Part shown: positions 46,801 through 54,637 of the stretch, piece by piece
How positions within the stretch are numbered: the first letter of the stretch is position 1
Layout: each line of letters opens with the position of its first letter
Origin: Magnetospirillum sp. WYHS-4
Lineage (GTDB): Bacteria > Pseudomonadota > Alphaproteobacteria > Rhodospirillales > GLO-3
DNA: 58,968 bases
Assembly (NCBI GenBank): GCA_039908345.1
Contig: JAMOBD010000033.1
Coordinates: forward strand, 1 to 58,968
Reading direction: 5' to 3'
The notes under the pieces: model-generated
The model's input: only the letters and a program-made list of their open reading frames with translations
Told to the model about the DNA's origin: nothing
Databases searched by the model: none
Made by a program: the position numbers and the translations under genes

Positions 46801-47453
46801 GGGCCTACGATATCGGCTACGGCGGCCTCGACCACGTCATCGCGTCCGGCCACAACGTCAACATCCTGGTGATGGATACCGAGGTCTATTCCAACACCGG
46901 CGGCCAGCAGTCCAAGGCCACCGCCATGGGGGCCGCGGCCAAGTTCGCCGTGGCCGGCCGTTCGCTGCCCAAGAAGGACCTGGGCCTGATGGCCATCGCC
47001 TACGGCAACGTCTATGTCGCCTCGGTGGCCATGAACGCCAAGGACGCCCAGGCGGTGAAGGCCTTCGAGGAAGCCGAATCCTACAAGGGCCCGTCCCTCA
47101 TCATCGCCTACTCGCCCTGCATCGAGCATGGCTATCCCATGGAGATGTCGGTCGAGCAATCGCGTCTGGCGGTGGAAAGCGGCTACTGGCAGCTCTATCG
47201 TTACGATCCCCGACGCTTGGGAACCGGCCAGCCGGCCCTGGTGCTGGACAGCAAGGACCCGACGATTTCCCTGGACGACTACATCTCCAAGGAAAACCGC
47301 TTCAACGTGGTCAAGCGCGCCAATCCGGAACGCTTCGCCATGCTGATCGCCGGCGCCGAGAAGGAATTCAAGCGCCGCCGCGCCGTCTACCAGAAGCTCG
47401 CCGAGTTGGCTATCCCGGCCGACGAGCCGACGTCCCGGAAGGCCGCCGAATAG
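43863..47453 (+). CDS. nifJ: Pyruvate:ferredoxin (flavodoxin) oxidoreductase
   Basis: Single-chain PFOR (1196 residues) that interconverts pyruvate and acetyl-CoA + CO2 with ferredoxin or flavodoxin. Domain order is normal: pyrimidine-binding domain ([14 protein letters not shown]-like start), transketolase-C-like domain ([16 protein letters not shown]), gamma domain ([15 protein letters not shown]), and a 2x[4Fe-4S] ferredoxin insert ([28 protein letters not shown]). The TPP domain has the proximal-cluster Cys ([10 protein letters not shown]) and [20 protein letters not shown]-type binding (in part). The ATG at 43863 has AAGGAG eight bases upstream. In related bacteria it serves nitrogen fixation or anaerobic carbon metabolism; no nif gene is near. 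Confidence 0.96.
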   Translation: MAQRRMITVDGNDGVTSVAHRTSEVIAIYPITPSSTMGEGADARSAAGMKNIWGVIPEVVEMQSEAGAAGAVHGALQAGALTTTFTASQGLLLFIPNMYKIAGELTSFCMHVSARTIAAHGLSIFGDHSDVMACRQTGFAMLASNSVQQAHDMAAIGHAATLKARIPLLHFFDGFRTSHEVAKIEELTDDDLRAMMDEDLIAAHRARALTPDKPVLRGTAQNPDTFFQMQEARNTYYTGCAEIVQESMDRFAKLTGRQYKLYEYVGHPEAERVIVIMGSGGETAHEAVNFLTARGEKVGVLKVRLFRPFSLDHFIGALPVSTRAIAVMDRTKEHGSLGEPLYLDVVTALAQAKAAGQRAAAQDPRVIGGRYGLSSKEFTPGMVKAVFDELAKDKPKTNFTVGIVDDVTKLSLDYDPSFNTEPAGVKRSVFYGLGSDGTVGANKNSVKIIAENTDNYGQAYFVYDSKKAGAMTISHLRFSANPIQSAYLIDKAEFVACHQFGFVDRIDMLKHAAPGATFLLNAPDGPDDIWDKLPRSMQEALIEKGCKMYVIDATRVAGETGMGKRINTVMQTCFFAISGVLPRDEAIAQIKKAIKKSYGSKGEKVVERNYAAVDQTIQNLFEVKVPKQATANRDLPPIVSDKAPEFTRRVQAMMIAGKGDLLPVSAFPIDGTWPLGTTKWEKRNLAIDIPVWESELCIQCNKCALVCPHAAIRVKAYPAADLAKAPAKFLSMDYKGKEFGDNVKYTVQVAPEDCTGCQVCVKVCPGKDKKNPDRLALRMELQAPLRDQERENFEFFMDLADADRTKLKPNVKMSQFGQPLIEFSGACSGCGETPYIKLITQLQGDRTMFANATGCSSIYGGNLPTTPYTTNCEGRGPSWANSLFEDNAEFGLGMRLALDKHGDQARILLTGLAGQLGDELVAALVNADQASEEGIRNQRKRVLELRSKLAAIKGAEARRLETLADYLVNKNVWILGGDGWAYDIGYGGLDHVIASGHNVNILVMDTEVYSNTGGQQSKATAMGAAAKFAVAGRSLPKKDLGLMAIAYGNVYVASVAMNAKDAQAVKAFEEAESYKGPSLIIAYSPCIEHGYPMEMSVEQSRLAVESGYWQLYRYDPRRLGTGQPALVLDSKDPTISLDDYISKENRFNVVKRANPERFAMLIAGAEKEFKRRRAVYQKLAELAIPADEPTSRKAAE

Positions 47454-47462
47454 GCGATGACG

Positions 47463-47494
47463 AAAGGCCGGGGCCCAGACCCCGGCCTTTTTTT
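47463..47494 (+). terminator. Terminator of nifJ
   Basis: Stem AAAGGCCGGGG (47463-47473) pairs with CCCCGGCCTTT (47480-47490) and runs into a seven-base T tract. It starts ten bases after the nifJ stop and is the strongest terminator in the window. Confidence 0.9.
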
Positions 47495-47543
47495 CCTTCT
47501 TCACAGTCCCCAAATTCCAATGCGGCAGGTCTCTCTTTCGCAC

Positions 47544-47583
47544 TTGCGAAAAGCAACCGATATGGTAATTTATTCGCAATAAA
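47544..47583 (+). promoter_or_regulatory. Predicted korAB promoter with start-site palindrome
   Basis: TTGCGA (47544-47549), a 16-base gap and TAATTT (47566-47571). A 15-bp palindrome, TTTATTCGCAATAAA (47569-47583), overlaps the end of the -10 box and the expected start of transcription. That is a position where a bound repressor would block initiation. Confidence 0.45.
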
Positions 47584-47663
47584 CAGAGCGGCCGTGTCAA
47601 AAGACCGCAAGGCTCCGGTAAACCGGGGTCCGGCGCACACATGCAGCAAGGCGGGAGTAACCC

Positions 47664-49397
47664 ATGGCTCGTAAGCAGCGGGTAAGGGATTCGGTTTCCA
47701 TCGCATTGACGGGCAGCGGCGGTTCGGGCGTCATGACGGCCGGGCAGATGCTGCTGGACGCGGCCGCCAGGGCCGGTTGGTACGGCATGATGGCTCGGTC
47801 GTCGGGCCCGCAGATTCGCGGCGGCGAGGCGGCGGCCTTCATCCGCCTGTCGCTGGAACCGGTGACGGCGCCGCCCGGCACCTTCGATCTGATGTTCGCC
47901 TTCGATTGGATGAACGTCGAACGCTTCGCCGCCGAGATTCCCTTGGACGGCGACAGTGCGGTGATCGGCGATCCGGCCGCCGGCGCCATGCCCGAGGCCA
48001 TCGCCGGCACTCCGGCCCGCAAGGTCGATCTTCCCCTGCAGGAACTGGCCAAGGAAGTTCCCGGCGGTCGCCCCAACATGGTGGCCCTGGGCGTCATCGC
48101 CACCTTGGTCGGCCTGCCCGAGGAACGGGTGCTGTCGGTGGTCGAGAAGGCCCTGGAAAAGAAGGGGCCGGAAGCCATTCGCGCCAGCACGGCGGCCATC
48201 AAGGCGGGCCGCAAGGCGGCTCTGGCCCTCGACGCCCAATGCCCCCTGAAGGCCGATGGCGCCGATACGCTCAAGGAACGCTGGAACATCAGTGGCAACG
48301 AGGCGGTGGGCTTGGGCGCGCTTCGCGGCGGCGTGCGCTTCGTCGCCGCCTATCCGATCACGCCCGGCACCGAGATCCTGGAGTGGCTGGCCCCCAATAT
48401 CGAGAAGGTGGACGGCACCCTGGTCCAGGCGGAGGACGAACTGGCATCGGTGAATATGATTATCGGCGCCTCATTCGGCGGCGTGCCTTCGCTGACCGCG
48501 ACCGCAGGCCCCGGCCTCGCCCTGATGATGGAAAGCATCGGCTTGGCAGTGGCGGCGGAAATCCCCATCGTGGTCGTGGACGTGCAGCGCGGCGGCCCGT
48601 CCACCGGCATCCCGGTGAAATCGGAACAGAGCGATCTCAATATCGCCCTTTTCGGCCTGCACGGCGATGCGCCCCACGTCGTCACCGCCGCCACCTCGAT
48701 CGGCGACTGCCTATTCACCACCCAGTGGTCGGTCCATCTGGCAGAGTCCCTGCAGTGTCCGGTGATCATGCTGTCCGACCAGTCCCTGGGCCAATCGCGG
48801 GCGATCATCGACAAGCCGCCCGCCGCGCCATACGCGGCCCGGCGCGAGACCCCGCCCGACGGGGTGGAGAACTACCGCCGCTATGCGGTCACCGAATCGG
48901 GCGTGTCGCCCATGGCCGTGCCGGGTATCCGGGGCGGGGAGTACGTGGCCGAAGGGCTCGAACACGCGCCCAGCGGCCGCCCTTCCAGTCAGGCCGGCGA
49001 CCACCAAGCCCAGTTGGACAAGCGCCAGCGCAAGCTGGACCGGTTCGACTTCGGCGGCGCTTGGGCCCATGTGGAAGGCGAAGGCGAGATCGCCGTCGTG
49101 ACCTGGGGGTCGAGTACCGGTCCCGCCGCCGAGGCGGCGGCCCGCCTGCGCGCCGAGGGCAAGAAGGTACGCTTGGTCTCCTTGCGCCTCCTGATGCCGG
49201 CCCAGCCCGAACGGATGGCCAAGGCCCTGGAGGGCGTCTCCCAGGTCCTGGTGGTGGAACAAAGCCATTCCCAGCAGTTCTACCGCTATCTCAGGGCCTT
49301 CTACGACCTGCCGGGCCAGGTTTCGATCTTCGCCCAGCCGGGCCCGCTGCCCATCCGCCCCAATCAAGTCTACGACCATTTGGCGAGTTGGAGGTAA
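47664..49397 (+). CDS. korA: 2-oxoacid:ferredoxin oxidoreductase, fused gamma-alpha subunit
   Basis: Alpha subunit of a two-subunit 2-oxoacid:ferredoxin oxidoreductase (577 residues), most like 2-oxoglutarate enzymes. Residues ~1-195 are the gamma domain (VSIALTGSGGSGVMTAGQML, MARSSGPQIRGGEAAAF). Residues ~205-577 are the alpha part: pyrimidine-binding domain (GVRFVAAYPITPGTEILEW, VDVQRGGPSTGIPVKSEQSD) and transketolase-C-like end (AVVTWGSSTGPAAEAA). The reaction is 2-oxoglutarate + CoA to succinyl-CoA + CO2, reversible. A GGCGGGAG site precedes the ATG. No ferredoxin-like delta subunit is encoded, as usual for this type. Confidence 0.92.
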   Translation: MARKQRVRDSVSIALTGSGGSGVMTAGQMLLDAAARAGWYGMMARSSGPQIRGGEAAAFIRLSLEPVTAPPGTFDLMFAFDWMNVERFAAEIPLDGDSAVIGDPAAGAMPEAIAGTPARKVDLPLQELAKEVPGGRPNMVALGVIATLVGLPEERVLSVVEKALEKKGPEAIRASTAAIKAGRKAALALDAQCPLKADGADTLKERWNISGNEAVGLGALRGGVRFVAAYPITPGTEILEWLAPNIEKVDGTLVQAEDELASVNMIIGASFGGVPSLTATAGPGLALMMESIGLAVAAEIPIVVVDVQRGGPSTGIPVKSEQSDLNIALFGLHGDAPHVVTAATSIGDCLFTTQWSVHLAESLQCPVIMLSDQSLGQSRAIIDKPPAAPYAARRETPPDGVENYRRYAVTESGVSPMAVPGIRGGEYVAEGLEHAPSGRPSSQAGDHQAQLDKRQRKLDRFDFGGAWAHVEGEGEIAVVTWGSSTGPAAEAAARLRAEGKKVRLVSLRLLMPAQPERMAKALEGVSQVLVVEQSHSQQFYRYLRAFYDLPGQVSIFAQPGPLPIRPNQVYDHLASWR

Positions 49398-49401
49398 TTC
49401 C

Positions 49402-50241
49402 ATGGATGCCCTGTTGGACGCCCCGCGTCTCGGCCCCAAGGACTACAAGTCGGACTACAAGCCGGTCTGGTGCCCCGGTTGCGGCGATTACTCGGTCCTG
49501 TCGTCGGTCACCAAGGCGCTGGCCGAACTGGAAGTGCCGCGCGAACAGGCGGCGGTGATTTCCGGAATCGGCTGTTCGTCGCGCATTCCCGCCTATACCA
49601 GCGTGTACGGCTTCCACGGCGTGCACGGCCGTGCCCTGGCCCTGGCCACCGGGCTCAAGCTGGCCCGCCCCGACCTCACGGTACTGGTGACCGGTGGCGA
49701 CGGCGACGGATTTTCCATCGGCGGCAACCACTTCCTGCACGCATGCCGGCGCAACGTCGACATCACCTATATCGTGATGGACAATCAGGTCTACGGCATG
49801 ACCAAGGGCCAGGCCTCGCCGACCACCGCTTCCGAATGGTCGGGCAGCAAGCTGACGCCCTACGGCACCGGCGTCAGCCCCTTCCAGCCCTTGGCGGTGG
49901 CCCTGTCGGCGGGCGCCAATTTCATCGCCCGCAGCTTTTCGGGCGATCCCAACGAGGTGGCGCGCCTGATCGTCGAGGCGGTGCGCCATCCCGGCTTCTC
50001 GTTCCTGCAGATTCTCAGTCCCTGCGTCACCTTCCGGCCCGAGCAGCGGGGCTGGAAGGACGCCGTCCGCCCGGCGCCCATCGAGCCGACCTCGGACCCG
50101 GCGGTGGCCGGCAAGCGGCTGATGTCGGACGACGGTTTCAACACCGGCATCCTCTATCTCGGCAACCGGCCGGCCTACGAGACGCCCATGGAAGCCAAGA
50201 CCAGCCGCCTGGCGAAGATCGAGAACGCGTTCTCCCTATAG
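49402..50241 (+). CDS. korB: 2-oxoacid:ferredoxin oxidoreductase, beta subunit
   Basis: TPP- and cluster-binding beta subunit (279 residues). The cluster Cys are in VWCPGCGDYSVL, in IGCSSRIPAY, and the later one in LSPCVTF. The TPP/Mg motif is TGGDGDGFSIGGNHFLHA with MDNQVYGMTKGQ. It starts four bases after korA; its GGAGG ribosome site overlaps the korA stop. The GGDGDGFSIGGNH box is of the 2-oxoglutarate type. It is followed by a perfect hairpin at the start of the next gene. Confidence 0.94.
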   Translation: MDALLDAPRLGPKDYKSDYKPVWCPGCGDYSVLSSVTKALAELEVPREQAAVISGIGCSSRIPAYTSVYGFHGVHGRALALATGLKLARPDLTVLVTGGDGDGFSIGGNHFLHACRRNVDITYIVMDNQVYGMTKGQASPTTASEWSGSKLTPYGTGVSPFQPLAVALSAGANFIARSFSGDPNEVARLIVEAVRHPGFSFLQILSPCVTFRPEQRGWKDAVRPAPIEPTSDPAVAGKRLMSDDGFNTGILYLGNRPAYETPMEAKTSRLAKIENAFSL

Positions 50242-50263
50242 CCATTCCATTCCTGCTGGGATT

Positions 50264-50296
50264 ATGATGCCCCCGAAACAGCTTCGGGGGCATCAT
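50264..50296 (+). promoter_or_regulatory. Perfect hairpin over the Crp-family gene start
   Basis: Arms ATGATGCCCCCGAA (50264-50277) and TTCGGGGGCATCAT (50283-50296) are perfectly complementary over 14 bases with a five-base loop. The 3' arm contains the presumed ribosome site (GGGGG) and the first two bases of the start ATG (50295). There is no T run, so it is not a standard terminator; folding would hide the start from ribosomes. Confidence 0.7.
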
Positions 50297-50999
50297 GACT
50301 GCCAAGCCGCTGTCGGCCAAGGATTTGGAAATCGTCCGCCGTAATCCACTGTTCGGCGGCCTGCCTGCGGAGACCCTTGACGCCCTGCTTCACGAATCGC
50401 GGGTTGTCGAACAGCCGCGCGGCAAGCTGCTGTTCCTCAGGGGCGAGCCGGCCAACTGGTTCTTCCTGCTGCTGGAAGGCTGGGTGAAGGTCTTCCGTGA
50501 TACTCCCGACGGCGAGCAGACGGTAATCGCCATCATGAAGCCCGGCGAGACCATCGCCGAGGCCGCCATCTTCTTCGGCAGCGACTACCCGGCCAGCGCC
50601 GAGGTGGTCGATAATGCCCGTCTGGTGGAAATTCCAGCCGCTCCCCTGCTCAACCAGCTGCGGCAGGACCCCGACCTCGGTCTCAAGTTGCTGGGCGCCT
50701 TGTCCATGCGCCTGCGCCGCTTGGTGCGGCACATCGAGCAACTTCAGGCCCGCTCGACATCCCAGCGCCTTGGCGACTTCCTGCTGGGCCTCTGCGAAGC
50801 GGAAGAAGGTCCGGTCTCGCTCAAGCTGCCCTACGACAAATCCCTGATCGCCGCCCGCCTGGGCATGAAGCCGGAAAGCCTGTCACGGGCGCTCGCCAAG
50901 CTGAAGAAGCTGGGTGTTTCCTCGCGCGGCCACACGGTCGAAATCGACAATGTGGCGACGCTCCGCGACTACTGCGAGGTGGGGGGACGGGACGACTGA
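50295..50999 (+). CDS. Crp/Fnr-family transcription regulator
   Basis: A 234-residue regulator. The sensor part is a cNMP-type beta roll (QPRGKLLFLRGEPANWFFLL, MKPGETIAEAAIFFGSDYPAS in part) and a dimer helix (RRLVRHIEQLQARSTSQRLG). The C-terminal helix-turn-helix is KSLIAARLGMKPESLSRALAKL. It lacks the N-terminal Cys cluster of Fnr and the full cAMP contact set of Crp, so it is closer to the Dnr/NO- or redox-type groups; the ligand is unknown. Its position directly after korB, with the start buried in a hairpin, suggests control at translation. Confidence 0.9.
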   Translation: MTAKPLSAKDLEIVRRNPLFGGLPAETLDALLHESRVVEQPRGKLLFLRGEPANWFFLLLEGWVKVFRDTPDGEQTVIAIMKPGETIAEAAIFFGSDYPASAEVVDNARLVEIPAAPLLNQLRQDPDLGLKLLGALSMRLRRLVRHIEQLQARSTSQRLGDFLLGLCEAEEGPVSLKLPYDKSLIAARLGMKPESLSRALAKLKKLGVSSRGHTVEIDNVATLRDYCEVGGRDD

Positions 51000-51031
51000 A
51001 CCCGCCGCTCGCGCTGGCGCGAAGACGGGCC

Positions 51032-52132
51032 TCACGGCCTCGGCCACTCCAGCAACGCCAGGGCCAGGCCGCCTACCGCCAACAGGGCCAGGAGGACCAG
51101 GGCCAGGGCGGACCGGGCGCCGAAAACCGCCGGGCGGGGGGCTTCCAGCAGTGGGAGGGCTTTGTCGTCTTCCTCCGCCAGGGGTTCTCCCCAGGCGCCG
51201 GGAACCTCCTGGGAAGCTGCCGACTCCTGGACCCGCCGGGCCAGGGCCTCGTCGGAACGTTCACGATGTTTCTCGCCTGCCAGGCGGTTCGCCACCCCGG
51301 CCGCCGCCCGCAGGAAGGACTCGATGGAGGGCTCCAGGCCGGAATCGTCGGTCTCCGGCACGTCGCGCAGGTTTTCCAGGCGGTAGAGCGTCTCGCCCGC
51401 CAGGCGCATATAGGCCAAGGCTCCGGCGCAGGCCGGATCGAAGACCAGTACCGGCATGCCGCGGAACGCGGCCTCCGAGATGCGCTCCTCGCGCGGGATG
51501 GCGGTCTCGAGAACCCGCCGCCCCAGATGGGCGCGCACCTCCTGGGCGACCAGTTGGCTCAGGCGTTCCTTGGGGTCCAGCATGGTCAGCACCACGCCGT
51601 AGCGCAAATCGGGATGGTGCAGGTCCTGAACCCGGCGGATGGAGAACAGCACCTGGTTCAACCCCTCCAAGGCGAAGCTTTCCGCCTGCACGGGGATCAG
51701 CACCTTGTCGGCAGCCACCAGGGCGTTCAGGCTGAGGATGCCGAAGGAAGGCGGACAATCCACCACCACGTGGTCGAAGCCTTCCACCTTGGCCAACGCC
51801 TCGCGCAGGGCGAATTCGGGCGCCATGCCTCCAACCCGGATGTCGGCCGTCGCCAACTGCATGGCGGAACCGACGAGCTTCAGGCCCGGCACCGCCGTCG
51901 CGACGGCAAGCTCGGCAGGCGTCCCTTCGCCGCGCAGCAACTCCGCGGTGCCTCGTCCGATGCGGGCCCGGTCGATGCCCAGCGCCGCGCCGGCGTTGCC
52001 TTGCGGGTCCATGTCCACCAGCAGCACCGACCGGCCGGCGGCCGCCCAGGCGGCAGCCAAGTTGACCGCCGTGGTGGTCTTGCCCACTCCCCCCTTGTGG
52101 TTCAGGACGGCGACGACGACGGGATGGGTCAT
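51032..52132 (-). CDS. ParA-like ATPase with C-terminal membrane anchor
   Basis: A 366-residue protein. Residues ~1-250 are a Walker-type ParA ATPase: deviant Walker A VLNHKGGVGKTTTAVNLA, LLVDMDPQGNAG and VVVDCPPSFGILSLNAL. The last ~100 residues are an extension not found in Soj/ParA: a charged linker (GEKHRERSDEALARRVQES) and a hydrophobic helix right at the end (SALALVLLALLAVGGLALALL), giving a tail-anchored layout. No parB is adjacent. The start overlaps the stop of the M32 carboxypeptidase gene as ATGA. Confidence 0.88.
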   Translation of the reverse strand: MTHPVVVAVLNHKGGVGKTTTAVNLAAAWAAAGRSVLLVDMDPQGNAGAALGIDRARIGRGTAELLRGEGTPAELAVATAVPGLKLVGSAMQLATADIRVGGMAPEFALREALAKVEGFDHVVVDCPPSFGILSLNALVAADKVLIPVQAESFALEGLNQVLFSIRRVQDLHHPDLRYGVVLTMLDPKERLSQLVAQEVRAHLGRRVLETAIPREERISEAAFRGMPVLVFDPACAGALAYMRLAGETLYRLENLRDVPETDDSGLEPSIESFLRAAAGVANRLAGEKHRERSDEALARRVQESAASQEVPGAWGEPLAEEDDKALPLLEAPRPAVFGARSALALVLLALLAVGGLALALLEWPRP

Positions 52133-53631
52133 GGTGCCGCCAAGTAGCGGCGTTCGAGGTGGGCCTTGTAGAGAGCCGGGTCGAGGGGGCGTCCGGTCGC
52201 CTCCATCAGAAGGCCCTGGGAGCTGAGCGACGAGCCCTTCCCGTGCACGTGCCGGCGCAGCCAGGCCAGCAGGGGGGCGAAGTCGCCCTTGGCGATGGCG
52301 GTTTCCAGGGCCGGATCGGCGCGCTTGGCGGCGTCGAACAACTGGGCCGCCATCATCGCCCCCAGGGTATAGGTGGGGAAGTAGCCCCAGGCGCCGTCGT
52401 ACCAATGGATATCCTGCAGGCAGCCCTCGCGATCCGTCGGCGGGACGATGCCCAGCAGGCGCCGCATGCCGTCGGCCCAGGCCTCGGGCAGGTCGCGGAC
52501 CTCCATGCGGCCCTCGATCATGTCCTTTTCAAGGCGGTAGCGCAGGATGACGTGGGCGGGATAGGTGACTTCGTCCGCTTCCACCCGGATGAAGCCGGGC
52601 CGCACCCGCGTATAGAGACGGTAGAGATTGTCCGCCTCCCAGGCCGGGCCGCGCCCGCCGAAGGCTTCGCGCAGCAAGGGCGCCGCGAACACCAGGAACG
52701 GCCGCGACCGGCAGACCTGCATTTCCATCAGCAGCGACTGGCTTTCGTGCACCGCCATGCCGCGCGCCTCCCCCACCGGCTGGCCGCGCCAGACGGGCGG
52801 CAGGCCGCGTTCGTACAGCGCGTGGCCGGTCTCGTGCAGCACGCCCATCAGGCTGGAGGTGAAGTCGTCCTCGTTGTAGCGGGTGGTGATGCGCACGTCG
52901 TCCGGCGTGCCGCCGCAGAAGGGATGCAGGCTGACGTCCAGTCGGCCATGGTCGAAGTCGAAACCCAGGGTCTTCATCAGCCGCACGCCCAGGTCGCGCT
53001 GCCTAGGGATGGGGAAAGGGCCGGACAGGGGCTTGAGCGACGGCCCCGCCGCCTGGCGTTCCAGCACCCGGGGCAGGAAGCCGGGCAGGAAGGATTCCAG
53101 GTCGGCGAAGACGGCATCGATGTCGGCCGAACGGCCACCCGGCTCGTATTCGTCCAGCAGGGCGTCGTAGAGCCCGACGCCCAAGCATGCCGACTTGGCC
53201 TCGGCGGCGCGGCGCACCAGGCCCAGCAGGCGTTCCAGGTAGGGCCGCACCGTCTTGAAGTCGTCGTCGGCCCGCGCCTTGCGCCAGACGGTCTCGCATT
53301 CCGATGCCGCCCTGGACAGGCTGGTCACCATCTCCTCGCTGAGTGCCGTGGCGTGGCTCCAGACGCGGCGCATCTCGCGCAGGTTGGCCGCTTGCCAGGG
53401 CTGCAGCGCCGCCGGGTCCTCGGAAGCATCGGCGATCAGGTCGGCGGTGCGCGGATCGACCAGCAGGGCGTGTTCGACCGCCTTCATTTCGGCCAATTGG
53501 TCGCCCCGCGCTTCCGCGGCGCCGGGGGGCATCATGGTCGCCATGTCCCAATGCAGGATCGAGCGCGCCTGGCCCAGAAGGTTCAGGCGGCGGAAGCGGG
53601 CTTCCAGTTGTTCATACGAGGTGCCCGACAT
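52129..53631 (-). CDS. M32 carboxypeptidase (Taq family)
   Basis: Cytoplasmic metallocarboxypeptidase (500 residues) removing C-terminal residues. The zinc signature is GVLHETGHALYERGL; the third ligand Glu is in AVHESQSLLMEMQ. RYNEDDFTSSLMG and IRVEADEVTYPAHVILRY are other family boxes. It starts MSGTSYEQLEARFRRL at 53631, with the first 20 bases inside the end of ctaB; its stop overlaps the ParA-like gene start. Confidence 0.94.
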   Translation of the reverse strand: MSGTSYEQLEARFRRLNLLGQARSILHWDMATMMPPGAAEARGDQLAEMKAVEHALLVDPRTADLIADASEDPAALQPWQAANLREMRRVWSHATALSEEMVTSLSRAASECETVWRKARADDDFKTVRPYLERLLGLVRRAAEAKSACLGVGLYDALLDEYEPGGRSADIDAVFADLESFLPGFLPRVLERQAAGPSLKPLSGPFPIPRQRDLGVRLMKTLGFDFDHGRLDVSLHPFCGGTPDDVRITTRYNEDDFTSSLMGVLHETGHALYERGLPPVWRGQPVGEARGMAVHESQSLLMEMQVCRSRPFLVFAAPLLREAFGGRGPAWEADNLYRLYTRVRPGFIRVEADEVTYPAHVILRYRLEKDMIEGRMEVRDLPEAWADGMRRLLGIVPPTDREGCLQDIHWYDGAWGYFPTYTLGAMMAAQLFDAAKRADPALETAIAKGDFAPLLAWLRRHVHGKGSSLSSQGLLMEATGRPLDPALYKAHLERRYLAAP

Positions 53632-54577
53632 GCAACGACAGGCCCCGGTCCGCCAGCATCAGCATGAACACCAGGAACAGGTAGAGGATGGAGAACAGGA
53701 ACAAGCCCCGCGCCGCCGCCACCTCGTCACTGTTCCAGACCTTGCGCACGCGATTGAGCAACAGCGCGTCCAGCGCCAGGGCGCCCGCGCCATAGATGAG
53801 CCCCGACATGCCGGTCGCCAGCGGCAGCAGGGTGGCCGGCACCAGGATCAGGCTGTAGATCAGGATCTGCTTCTTGGTTTCCTTCACCCCGGCCACCACC
53901 GGCAGCATGGGCACGCCGGCCGCCGCGTAGTCGCCGCTGCGGAACAGGGCGAGCGCCCAGAAATGGGGGGGCGTCCAGAGAAAGATCACCAGGAACAGGA
54001 TGAACGAGTCGAATCCCACCTCGCCGGTCGCCGCCGCCCAGCCGATCATCGGCGGGAATGCGCCCGAGGCGCCGCCGATGACGATGTTCTGCGGCGTGCG
54101 GCGCTTCAGCCACATGGTGTAGATGAAGACGTAGTACCCGATGGTCATCGCCAGCAGCCCCGCGGACACCGCGTTGACCAACAGCGCCATGCCGATCACC
54201 GACGCCACCGACAGCACCGATCCGAACCACAGGGCGGCCGAAGGCTTCATGCGCCCGGCCGGAATGGGACGATCCTTGGTGCGCGTCATGTGGGCGTCGA
54301 TGTCACGGTCGTACCACATGTTGATCGCCCCGGAAGCGCCGGCGCCGATGGCGATCAGCAGGATGGCGACGAAGCCGGTCAGGGGATCGACGCCGCCTGG
54401 CGCCATCAGAAGCCCGGTCAGGCCGGAAAAGACCACCAGCGACATGACACGCGGCTTGAGCAAAAGGGCGTAGTCGGACAGGCGGGCGCGCTCGGCGATC
54501 GCCTCCGGCGAAGCCGAAGCCGGCAAAGGCGCATCCACCGCCGCGCCTTCCGTCGTCTGCGAAGCTCCTTGGGTCAC
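53612..54577 (-). CDS. ctaB: Heme O synthase (protoheme IX farnesyltransferase)
   Basis: Membrane prenyltransferase (321 residues, about nine helices) that adds farnesyl to heme B to give heme O for heme-copper oxidases. Asp-rich site I: NMWYDRDIDAHMTRTKDRP (in part), then site II in YTMWLKRRTPQNIVIGGASG and a PPHFWALALF box. It starts at GTG 54577 with GGAGG five bases upstream. It lies downstream of a divergent heme-copper-oxidase-like gene instead of the usual ctaCDE genes. Confidence 0.95.
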   Translation of the reverse strand: MTQGASQTTEGAAVDAPLPASASPEAIAERARLSDYALLLKPRVMSLVVFSGLTGLLMAPGGVDPLTGFVAILLIAIGAGASGAINMWYDRDIDAHMTRTKDRPIPAGRMKPSAALWFGSVLSVASVIGMALLVNAVSAGLLAMTIGYYVFIYTMWLKRRTPQNIVIGGASGAFPPMIGWAAATGEVGFDSFILFLVIFLWTPPHFWALALFRSGDYAAAGVPMLPVVAGVKETKKQILIYSLILVPATLLPLATGMSGLIYGAGALALDALLLNRVRKVWNSDEVAAARGLFLFSILYLFLVFMLMLADRGLSLHVGHLV

Positions 54578-54637
54578 CCGATCCTCCGTCCGCCCCGCGT
54601 CATCTTACACGCTTTGCCCCAGCCGGGGAGCCATTTC

